NCBI RefSeq assembly: GCF_014534645.1
Contig: NZ_JACVQF010000198.1
Span: 17,762 to 81,761, forward strand
Origin: Streptomyces griseicoloratus
GTDB taxonomy: Bacteria; Actinomycetota; Actinomycetes; Streptomycetales; Streptomycetaceae
Reading direction: 5' to 3'
Length of the DNA: 64,000 nucleotides
Of this stretch, positions 37,658-44,889 are shown in pieces. The number at the start of each line of letters is the position of its first letter. Position 1 is the stretch's first letter. Position numbers and translations under genes: made by a program. The notes beneath the pieces were generated by a model. That model saw only the letters and a program-made list of their open reading frames with translations. It was not told where the DNA came from and did no database searches.

Positions 37658-38739
37658 CCGTCACGTACCTGGATCTCACGCCGTCCCAGCGCGCCGCCCT
37701 CGACGGCCTGCCGTTCGAGGGCAACCACCTGGTCAGCGGGCCGCCCGGCAGCGGCAAGAGCATCCTCGCCGTCCAGCGGGCCGTGATGCTCGCGCTCACC
37801 GGCACCCCCGTGACCCTGCTGACCCGCTCCAACCTGCTGCGCCAGTCGCTCGCCGGTGTCGCCCGCGCACTCGGGCCGTCCGACCGCCCGGTCCGTGTCG
37901 CCACGGCCCACGGGTGGCTCACCGAGTGGTACGGGGCCCGACCGCCGGGCCGGGGCGACGGCTGGTACGACTGGAACGCCCTCTTCGACCGGGCCGCCGG
38001 GACGGACCCGGCCCCCGCACCGGCCCTGGTCGTCGACGAGGGGCAGGACCTGCCTCCCGAGTTCTACCTGCTCTGCCGCATGCTGCAGGCCCGGACGACC
38101 GTGTTCGCGGACGAGTGCCAGCGGCTCACGGACACCAACTCCACGCTCGCGGAGATCGCCCGCAACCTGGGCAGGTGCACGCGCCACGACGTCGACGGCA
38201 ACCATCGCAACACCCGGCAGATCGCGGCCTTCGCCGCCCATTTCCACACCGGCGCCTGCCTGCCGGATCCGCCCGGGCGACAGGGGCCGGTGCCGCGTCT
38301 GCACAGGTTCCCCGAGCGGGGCGCCGCGGACCTGCTGATCCTGCTGGCACAGGCACACCCCCGCAAGCGCATCGGCGTCATCGCGGGCTCCCGGCACACC
38401 CAGTTCTCCCTGCTGGGCAGCCTCCAGCGCCGGGCGCCGCGCCTGCGGCCGCAGCTCTACACGTCCGAGGCCAAGGGCGGCCAGTACCGCACGCTCGATC
38501 TGGGGCGCCCCGGCATCGTGATCGTCCACCGCGCCAGCGCCAAGGGCCTCGACTTCGACACGGTCGTCATCCCCGACACGCACCACGACGCGGCGGCGGA
38601 CCCCACCTCCGCCGCCCTGCGCATGAGCTACTACGTCCTCGCCACCAGAGCCCGTCACGAACTCCACCTCGGCTACGAGGGCGAGTCGGAGCCGCCCCTT
38701 CTGGCACAGGTGAGCAGCAGGGAGCTGCAGCGGGGCTGA
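37654..38739 (+). CDS. Compact SF1 (UvrD-like/DUF2075-like) ATPase at the drmC position
   Basis: This 361-residue protein has Walker A GPPGSGKS near residue 29, Walker B VVDEGQDLP near 127, DECQRLTDTNS (motif III-like), a GLDFDTVVIP motif V near 300, and LATRARHELHLGY motif VI near 330. It lacks the large 1B/2B inserts of full UvrD helicases, so it may act as an ATP switch rather than a processive helicase. Its GTG overlaps the drmB stop by 4 nt, so it is translationally coupled. Class 1 DISARM usually ends with drmC, a phospholipase-D-fold gene; here that place is taken by this ATPase and no HKD motif is visible. Confidence 0.85.
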   Translation: MTVTYLDLTPSQRAALDGLPFEGNHLVSGPPGSGKSILAVQRAVMLALTGTPVTLLTRSNLLRQSLAGVARALGPSDRPVRVATAHGWLTEWYGARPPGRGDGWYDWNALFDRAAGTDPAPAPALVVDEGQDLPPEFYLLCRMLQARTTVFADECQRLTDTNSTLAEIARNLGRCTRHDVDGNHRNTRQIAAFAAHFHTGACLPDPPGRQGPVPRLHRFPERGAADLLILLAQAHPRKRIGVIAGSRHTQFSLLGSLQRRAPRLRPQLYTSEAKGGQYRTLDLGRPGIVIVHRASAKGLDFDTVVIPDTHHDAAADPTSAALRMSYYVLATRARHELHLGYEGESEPPLLAQVSSRELQRG

Positions 38740-38827
38740 GCCGAGCGCGCTCGCGCCGGTACCGCCGGGCTTCCAGCGGCTCCCACCCGCATGATCGGCT
38801 CAGGGGCTTAATGCATATGATGCGCAA

Positions 38828-39364
38828 GTGCACCACCGCGACTACAGCATCAGGACCGCCACCCGGGAAGACCTCGACGGCGCCCGAGCCGTGATGCTCG
38901 ACACCGTCTACCACGAGTTCGGCACGGGGTACGTGCCCCGCTGGCACGGCGACATCATCGACCCGGCCGGTGCGTATCTGGAGCCGGCCCGGCACACCCT
39001 GCTCGTCGCCGTGGACGGGGGCGGGGACGTCGTCGCCACCGGTGCGCTCGACTCCCGCGGACCGGCGCATCCGCCGAACCCCCGGCACGTCGCCGAGCGC
39101 TACCCCTCCGGGGCGACCGCGCAGCTGCGGCGCGTGTACGTGCGGCCCGAACACCGCCGGCGGGGGCTGGCCCGGCGGCTCGTCGAGGAGCTGCTGGCCT
39201 TCGCCGCCGCCGACGGCGGATACCGGGCCGTGTACCTGCACACCGACCCGGCCGTCACCGGTGCCGAGCCGTTCTGGCGGTCCCTCGCCAAGGTCGTGCA
39301 CGACGAGCGCGAGGACGCCGGCGGCGGGCAGGGGATCGTGCACTTCGACGTGCCGATGGGGTGA
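38828..39364 (+). CDS. GNAT-family N-acetyltransferase
   Basis: This 178-residue protein has the GNAT acetyl-CoA fold: an IRTATREDLDGARAVML start, then strand four with the pyrophosphate-binding loop EHRRRGLARRLVEELL near residues 106-121, then AVYLHTDP. The substrate cannot be told. A TATGAT -10-like hexamer (38816-38821) puts the transcription start near the GTG at 38828, and no ribosome site precedes it, so the message may be leaderless. It lies between the defence locus and the transport operon and is not obviously part of either. Confidence 0.85.
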   Translation: MHHRDYSIRTATREDLDGARAVMLDTVYHEFGTGYVPRWHGDIIDPAGAYLEPARHTLLVAVDGGGDVVATGALDSRGPAHPPNPRHVAERYPSGATAQLRRVYVRPEHRRRGLARRLVEELLAFAAADGGYRAVYLHTDPAVTGAEPFWRSLAKVVHDEREDAGGGQGIVHFDVPMG

Positions 39365-39372
39365 CTGGATCA

Positions 39373-39387
39373 TGGAAACGGTTTTCA
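39373..39387. promoter_or_regulatory. Zur-box-like operator before the ABC transport operon
   Basis: TGGAAACGGTTTTCA is a 15-bp, 7-1-7 palindrome (6 of 7 pairs match) that resembles the zinc-uptake regulator box of Streptomyces (about TGAAAATNATTTTCA). It is immediately followed by TATAGG (39388-39393), a possible -10, so bound repressor would cover the promoter. It sits 84 bp before the lipoprotein start. The match is by eye. Confidence 0.55.
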
Positions 39388-39470
39388 TATAGGCTGCCGT
39401 TTCCCCGCACCCGTACGCCCCTGGCGCCGCCGCGCCCCGATCCACCCCCACCCGCACCGAACCGAGGACC

Positions 39471-40976
39471 ATGCGCTCCCACCGCCGCTCCCGGCTGCTC
39501 GCCCCGCTCCTGCTCCTCCCGCTGATGTCCGGCTGCTTCGCCTCCGGCGGCGGCAGCAACTCCGGCTCCGGCGCCAAGGACGGTGACGGCTCCCGGCTCC
39601 GCGTCGCCCTCGCCTTCCCGCCCGCCGAGAACCTGTCGCCCTACGGCGCCGACGCCACCCTGCTCAGCCGGCTCGGCGTCACCGAGGGCCTCACCGCGCT
39701 CGACGCCAACGGCTCCGCCGCCCCCGCGCTCGCCGAGTCCTGGCGGCGGGACGGCGAGAAGACCTGGGAGTTCACGCTGCGCGACGCCACCTTCCAGGAC
39801 GGCACCGAGGTCACCCCGGCCGCCGTGGCCGACTCCCTCACCCACGCCACCGAGGCCGAGCCCGTGCCCGCCGCCCTCTCCGGCGTGACCATCACCGCCA
39901 AGGCCGACGGCGACCGGACGCTGCGCGTCACCACGACCGAGCCCGACCCCGTCCTGCCCCTGCGGCTGTCCAGCCCCAGCCTCGCCGTCCTCTCCGCCAA
40001 GGCGTACGGCAAGAGCGGCCGCGTCGACCCCGTCGGCACCGCCACCGGCCCCTTCGAGATCACCAAGGTGAACGGGGCCACCTCCGCCACCCTCGACCGG
40101 TTCGACGAGTACTGGGGCGGACGCGCCCAGGCCGCCGGCGTCGACGCCCGCTTCATCGCCGACGGCACCGCCCGCGCCAACGCCCTGCGGACCGGCGAGC
40201 TCGACATCGCCGAGGCCGTCCCCGTCGCCCAGGCGGCGACCCTGGAGAAGGACACCCGGCGGGACACCGCCACCACCCGGACCACCAGCCTGCTGCTCAA
40301 CACCTCCAAGGGGACGTTCAAGGACGCCGGACTGCGGGCCGCCGCCCGTGCCGCCGTCGACACCTCCGTCCTCGCCGAGGACGTGTACGAGGGGTACGCC
40401 GACCCCGGCGCCGGCATCTACGGGCCCGCCGTCACCTGGGCCGAGGGCAAGCGGACCGAGCCCGTCGGACGCGCCGCGGCCGGCCGGGCCGCCGGCGACA
40501 CCGTCACCCTCGCCACCTACGACAACCGGCCCGAGCTGCCCGAGGTGGCCCAGGTCGTCAAGCAGCAGCTGGAGAAGGCGGGCTTCAAGGTGAAGCTCAC
40601 CGTCCGCGAGTACTCGCGGCTGGAGAGCGACGCCCTGGAGGGGAAGTTCGACGCGTTCGTGCTCGCCCGCAACACCCTCCTCGACACCGGCGACCCCGTC
40701 GCCGTCCTCGCCAGTGACTACACCTGCGACGGCGGCTTCAACATCGCCCAGCTCTGCGACAAGGACGCCGACCGCGCCGTCGCCGAGGCCGAGAAGACCG
40801 CCGACAGCGGTGAGCGGCAGGACGCCGCCATGGCCGCCGAGGCCCGGGTCCTCGGCAGCGACGCCGTCGTGCCCCTCGTGCACCAGCGGATCATCACCGG
40901 TGTCGCCGCCGGCGTACAGGGCGTGATCCTCGACCCGTACGAGCGCACCCTCGTCGGCACCGGCACACGGCGCTGA
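39471..40976 (+). CDS. SBP_bac_5 substrate-binding lipoprotein of an Opp/Nik-type ABC transporter
   Basis: This 501-residue protein starts with a lipoprotein signal (RSRLLAPLLLLPLMSGC; lipobox LMSGC with the cysteine near residue 23) and a Gly/Ser linker. It continues as a family-5 binding protein (oligopeptide, nickel and metallophore binders), with the GLTALDANGSAAPALAESW opening and a GPFEITKVN segment. GAGG lies just before the ATG. It is first in an operon with the fused permease (3 bp later) and an MFS gene. The Zur-box-like site upstream suggests a zinc or metal-chelate ligand rather than peptides, but this is inference. Confidence 0.88.
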   Translation: MRSHRRSRLLAPLLLLPLMSGCFASGGGSNSGSGAKDGDGSRLRVALAFPPAENLSPYGADATLLSRLGVTEGLTALDANGSAAPALAESWRRDGEKTWEFTLRDATFQDGTEVTPAAVADSLTHATEAEPVPAALSGVTITAKADGDRTLRVTTTEPDPVLPLRLSSPSLAVLSAKAYGKSGRVDPVGTATGPFEITKVNGATSATLDRFDEYWGGRAQAAGVDARFIADGTARANALRTGELDIAEAVPVAQAATLEKDTRRDTATTRTTSLLLNTSKGTFKDAGLRAAARAAVDTSVLAEDVYEGYADPGAGIYGPAVTWAEGKRTEPVGRAAAGRAAGDTVTLATYDNRPELPEVAQVVKQQLEKAGFKVKLTVREYSRLESDALEGKFDAFVLARNTLLDTGDPVAVLASDYTCDGGFNIAQLCDKDADRAVAEAEKTADSGERQDAAMAAEARVLGSDAVVPLVHQRIITGVAAGVQGVILDPYERTLVGTGTRR

Positions 40977-40979
40977 GCC

Positions 40980-42767
40980 ATGCGGCAGCAGGTGGCCACG
41001 GTCGTGTGGCGGGTCGTCCTCGCGGCCGGGCTGGTGTGCGGGATCGGTCTGCTGCCCCGGCTCACGCGGACCGACCCCGCGCTGACCGTCCTCAAGGCCC
41101 GGTCGGCGGAGCGCGACCCGTCGCCCGAGGTGCTCGCCGGCATCCGTGCACAACTCGGCCTCGACGACGGGCCGCTGCACCTGCTCACCCGGTGGCTGGG
41201 CGGGCTGGCCCGCGGTGACGCCGGGCAGTCGTGGATCTCCGGCTCCGACGTCCTGCCCGACGTGCTGCGGGCTCTCGGCGCCTCGCTGCTGCTGATGGCC
41301 GCGGCGCTCGTCGTCGCCGCCGTCACCGCCGGGCTCGTCTGCGCCCGTACGCTCCGGCTGGGGGCACGGCGGCGGCTCGGCGGACGGCGGCGCGCCGGCT
41401 CGGGCTCCGCCGTCGTCGCCGCGCTGCCCGAGTTCCTCGTCGCCTCCGTCCTCGCCACCGTGGTCGGCGTCCAGCTCGGCTGGCTGCCCGCCCTCGGCTG
41501 GTACGGGCCGCGGTGGACGGTGCTGCCCGCGCTCGCCCTCGGGCTGCCCGCCGGAGCCCTGATCGGACGGCTGCTCGACGATCTGCTGCCCGGCGCCTTC
41601 GGCGAGCCCTGGGCCCTGGCCGCCGCCGCCCGCGGACTGACCGGCCGGCGGATCGCCCGCCAGGCGCTGCGGCGCTGTCTGCCCGCGCTGCTGCCCAACC
41701 TCGGCCTGTTCGCCGTCGGACTGACCGGCGGGGCCGTCGCCGTGGAGCAGATCTTCGACATCCCGGGCCTCGGCCGCACCACCCTCCAGGCCGCCCTCGC
41801 CCAGGACCTGCCCGTCCTGCAGACCGGCACCCTCGCCCTCGTCCTGCTCGCCGCCCTGGCCACCGGCGCCACCCGCCTCGCCGCCCGCCTGCTCACCGGG
41901 CCCGCCCCGCGCGACGGCGCCCTGTCCTCGCTGCACCGGCCCACGCCGCCGGCCCGGACGGTGCCGCCCCTGCTCTACGGTGCCGTCCTGCTCGCCGTCG
42001 TCGGATTCGGACTGCCCCGCGATCCGCTCGCCGTGCACACCGGCGACCGGCTCCGGGCGCCCTCCTTCGACCACCCCTTCGGCACCGACGCCCTCGGCCG
42101 CGACCTGCTCGCCCGGGTCGGCCACGGTGCCCTCGACACCCTGCTGCTCGCCCTCGCCATCAGCGCCGCCGCGCTCCTGACGGGCGTGGTGCTGGGTCTC
42201 GTACCCCGGGTGTCCGGGCCGCTCGTCGACACCGTCAACGCCGTGCCGCCCGTACTCGCCGCCCTCCTCGTCACCGCGGTCGCCGGCAGCGGTCCGGCCA
42301 CCCCCGCGTTCGCCGTCGCCGCCGTCGCCTGGGCGCCGCTCGCCGCCCACACCTCGGCGCTGCTGCGGCAGGAACGCGCCACGCTGCACGTGACGGCCAC
42401 CCGGGGACTGGGCGCCGGCCGCTGGTACCTGCTGCGCCACGAACTGCTGCCCGCCGTGCTGCCGCCGGTCGTCCGGCACGCCCTGCTGCGCCTGCCCGGC
42501 GTCGCCCTCGCGCTCGCCTCGCTCGGCTTCCTCGGCCTGGGCGCCCAGCCGCCGTCCCCCGAGTGGGGCCTGCTGCTCGCCGAGAACCAGCCCTACGCCG
42601 AACGCGCCCCCTGGGCGGTCCTCGCCCCCGCCGCCGTCCTCGCCCTGCTCGGCGCGCTGGCCGTCACCGCGGCGGGCGGACTGCGCCGGCCCCGACGGCG
42701 CGCGCGTGCGTCGGCCGTCGTCCGGGAGGAGCCCGCCGAAAGGAGAGAGCCGGTGGCCTCCCGATGA
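40980..42767 (+). CDS. Fused DppB-DppC type ABC permease
   Basis: This 595-residue protein joins two complete Opp/Dpp-type permeases. The first half (about 1-310) has LGLDDGPLHLLTRWLGGL, characteristic of DppB/NikB, and its EAA-type loop (ARGLTGRRIARQALRRCLPA). The second half (about 320-580) has HPFGTDALGRDLLARV, characteristic of DppC/NikC, and an EAA-type loop TRGLGAGRWYLLRHELLPA. About twelve hydrophobic segments are visible. Normally these are two separate genes. The start is 3 bp after the lipoprotein stop, and the stop overlaps the MFS start (ATGA). No ATPase gene is in the operon or window, so ATP-binding subunits must be shared from elsewhere. Confidence 0.87.
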   Translation: MRQQVATVVWRVVLAAGLVCGIGLLPRLTRTDPALTVLKARSAERDPSPEVLAGIRAQLGLDDGPLHLLTRWLGGLARGDAGQSWISGSDVLPDVLRALGASLLLMAAALVVAAVTAGLVCARTLRLGARRRLGGRRRAGSGSAVVAALPEFLVASVLATVVGVQLGWLPALGWYGPRWTVLPALALGLPAGALIGRLLDDLLPGAFGEPWALAAAARGLTGRRIARQALRRCLPALLPNLGLFAVGLTGGAVAVEQIFDIPGLGRTTLQAALAQDLPVLQTGTLALVLLAALATGATRLAARLLTGPAPRDGALSSLHRPTPPARTVPPLLYGAVLLAVVGFGLPRDPLAVHTGDRLRAPSFDHPFGTDALGRDLLARVGHGALDTLLLALAISAAALLTGVVLGLVPRVSGPLVDTVNAVPPVLAALLVTAVAGSGPATPAFAVAAVAWAPLAAHTSALLRQERATLHVTATRGLGAGRWYLLRHELLPAVLPPVVRHALLRLPGVALALASLGFLGLGAQPPSPEWGLLLAENQPYAERAPWAVLAPAAVLALLGALAVTAAGGLRRPRRRARASAVVREEPAERREPVASR

Positions 42768-43996
42768 CCGCGCCGCCCTCGGCCGGGTGCCTCGCGAAGG
42801 CATCCGGACGCAGGCCGCTCTCCCCGCTGCTGCGGCTGCTCGTCCTCACCCAGCTCGCCTTCAACATCGGCTTCTTCGCCGTCCTGCCCTTCCTCTCCGA
42901 ACACCTCGGACAGGGCATGGGCATGGCGGGCTGGCTGGTCGGGTTCGTGCTCGGGCTGCGCACCTTCAGCCAGCAGGGGCTGTTCGTGGTCGGCGGGGCG
43001 CTGGCCGACCGGTACGGCATCCGGCCCGTCGTGCTCGCCGGATGCGTGCTGCGCATCGCCGGGTTCGTGTGGCTCGGGTACGCCGGGCGGACCTGGGCGG
43101 TCGTCGGTGCCGTGCTGCTCATCGGGTTCGCCGCCGCGCTGTTCTCGCCGGCCGTCGAGTCCGAGGTCGCCCGGCAGGCCGTGGCGTGGGAGGAGGCGGG
43201 CGGCGGGCCCCGGACGCGGGTCCTCGCGCTGTTCACCGTCGCCGGTCAGGCCGGGGCCTTCATCGGGCCGCTGCTGGGCGCGCTGCTGCTGGCGGTGGAC
43301 TTCCGTACGGCCTGTCTGGCCGGCGCCGGCGTCTTCGTGCTCGTCCTCGCCGGGCACGCGCGGCTGCTGCCCCAGCACATCCCCGGGCGGGCCCGCACCC
43401 GGGTGAAGGGCGGGGCGCGGCTGCTGCTGCGCAACCGCCGGTTCCTGGCGCTGTGCTGTGCGTACGGCGCCTACCTGCTCGCCTACAACCAGCTCTACCT
43501 CGCCCTGCCCGCCGAGGTGGAGCGGGCCGCGGGCTCCCAGGCGCCGCTGGCCTGGCTGTTCGCGCTGTCCTCGCTGCTGGTGGTGACGGCGCAGTTGCCC
43601 GTCACCCGGTGGGCGGGGGAGCGGCTGTCGCTGCGCCGGTCGATGGCGGCCGGGCTGGTGCTGATCGGGGCCGGGTTCACGCTCGTCGCGCTCGCCCGGC
43701 CCGCCGGGTGGACGGGGGGTGCCGGGCTGGCGCCCGCCGCCGGGTTCGTCGTCCTGCTGACCCTCGGCCAGATGCTCGTCGCCCCCGTCGCCCGCGCCTG
43801 GGTGCCCGACCTCGCCGAGGACGGGCGGCTCGGGTTGTACACGGGGGCGCTGTCCTCGGTGTCCGGGCTCATCGTGCTGCTCGGCAGCTCGGTCACCGGA
43901 TCCCTGCTGGACAGCGGCCTGCCGCCGGCCGCGCCGTGGCTCGTCCTGGCCGCCGTACCGCTGGCGGCGGCCGGACTGCTGCCGCGCCGTCACTGA
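42764..43996 (+). CDS. MFS transporter, last gene of the Zur-box operon
   Basis: This 410-residue major-facilitator protein has about 12 hydrophobic helices and the loop 2-3 signature in GGALADRYGIRPVVLAG. The ATG at 42764 overlaps the permease stop by 4 nt and follows a strong AAAGGAGAG site. MFS genes next to Opp/Nik-type importers occur in metallophore systems (for example CntE next to CntA-F for staphylopine), where they export the free chelator. No chelator biosynthesis genes lie nearby. Export of a metallophore or drug are both possible. Confidence 0.83.
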   Translation: MTAPPSAGCLAKASGRRPLSPLLRLLVLTQLAFNIGFFAVLPFLSEHLGQGMGMAGWLVGFVLGLRTFSQQGLFVVGGALADRYGIRPVVLAGCVLRIAGFVWLGYAGRTWAVVGAVLLIGFAAALFSPAVESEVARQAVAWEEAGGGPRTRVLALFTVAGQAGAFIGPLLGALLLAVDFRTACLAGAGVFVLVLAGHARLLPQHIPGRARTRVKGGARLLLRNRRFLALCCAYGAYLLAYNQLYLALPAEVERAAGSQAPLAWLFALSSLLVVTAQLPVTRWAGERLSLRRSMAAGLVLIGAGFTLVALARPAGWTGGAGLAPAAGFVVLLTLGQMLVAPVARAWVPDLAEDGRLGLYTGALSSVSGLIVLLGSSVTGSLLDSGLPPAAPWLVLAAVPLAAAGLLPRRH

Positions 43997-44024
43997 GGGA
44001 CGGGGACGCGGACCCCACGACCGG

Positions 44025-44318
44025 TCACTCCGAGTCGACGTGGGGCTGGATCTCCACCGTGAAGACGCCGTCGTCGGGGCCGGTGCCTTCCTCGTCCGCC
44101 CACACGATCACGCGCACGTGCTGCTCGCCGATGCCGTTCACCCTCCACTCGGTCACCAGGTCGGTGAGGACGAGCGCGGCGACGTACTCGGGGCCCTGCC
44201 TGGGCGTGTCGGTGGTGATCCTTCCCCGCCAGCGAGGGGAGTGGCCGCCGAGGGGGCGCCAGCCGGCGGAGCCGTGCGGCTCCTCGACCCGGTACGCCCA
44301 CGCCCTCTCGGTGCCCAT
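44025..44318 (-). CDS. Small conserved protein, paralogue 1
   Basis: This 97-residue acidic protein has no recognised domain. It begins with WAYRVEEPHGSAGWRPLGG and ends in a strand-rich half (VRVIVWADEE...). It is clearly paralogous to the next gene, sharing about half of its residues, including YRV-EPHGS-GWRP and the VRV-(L/V)W segment. The ATG at 44318 is preceded by GTGACAGGATTGGTGCC, nearly the same leader as its paralogue, so the start is well supported. It is convergent with the MFS gene (29 bp between stops). Confidence 0.75.
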   Translation of the reverse strand: MGTERAWAYRVEEPHGSAGWRPLGGHSPRWRGRITTDTPRQGPEYVAALVLTDLVTEWRVNGIGEQHVRVIVWADEEGTGPDDGVFTVEIQPHVDSE

Positions 44319-44360
44319 GGCACCAATCCTGTCACCGTGAGGAGCCCCGCGCGCCGGCGA

Positions 44361-44660
44361 TCACGCCGCGTCGATGTCCGTCCGGGGCCGGACCTCCACG
44401 ACGAAGTCCGCCTCCTCCATGTCGCCCGCCTCGTCGTGCCAGAGGAAGACCCGCACATGCATCGCGTGATGGAGGCCGCTCCTCTCCCACTCCGTCATCA
44501 GATCGCCGACGATGCGGCTGATGGCGTACTTGGCGCCCTCGGGCGAGTCGGGGGCGGTGATCGCGCCCTGCCACCGCTCGGGCTCGCTGCCGTAGGGGCG
44601 CCAGCCCTCGGAGCCGTGCGGCTCGAACACCCGGTACACCCAGTCCGTCTCGGTGTTCAT
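44361..44660 (-). CDS. Small conserved protein, paralogue 2
   Basis: This 99-residue paralogue of the gene downstream starts at ATG 44660 (a longer frame begins at 44708). Its leader GTGGCAGGATCGGTGTT matches the leader of the other copy, so the duplication included the translation start. Its sequence runs YRVFEPHGSEGWRPYGSEP, then GDLMTEWERSG, then VRVFLWHDEAGDMEEADFVV. It probably has a small alpha/beta fold. Function is unknown. The two genes are 42 bp apart in the same direction and may be one transcript. Confidence 0.75.
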   Translation of the reverse strand: MNTETDWVYRVFEPHGSEGWRPYGSEPERWQGAITAPDSPEGAKYAISRIVGDLMTEWERSGLHHAMHVRVFLWHDEAGDMEEADFVVEVRPRTDIDAA

Positions 44661-44889
44661 AACACCGATCCTGCCACCGGGGAGTCCGATGCGCCGCATC
44701 GGACCCACCCACCCCTCCGTTCACTGTCGGTCGACGTCTTGTCAGCGGACCGTATGGCGGATCACACTGCCATGTGAGTGATCACCGGAGATGGCCGAAG
44801 GCGTAGGGGACCCCGCGCGCGGACCGCCCTCCTCCCGAGCGCGTGAACTGCACGATCCGTTGATGTCCGGATGGAAGGTGGAGCAGCTC

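Noticed and set aside
14063-38739. Classification as BREX/Pgl
   Set aside because: There is a kinase and a large adenine methylase, but no PglZ alkaline-phosphatase-like gene, no BrxC/PglY ATPase and no BrxL. DrmA/DrmB-type genes fit DISARM better.
39255-42803. An 1182-codon minus-strand frame across the ABC operon
   Set aside because: It is Gly/Gln/Glu-rich shadow sequence opposite a lipoprotein and permease with clear signatures.
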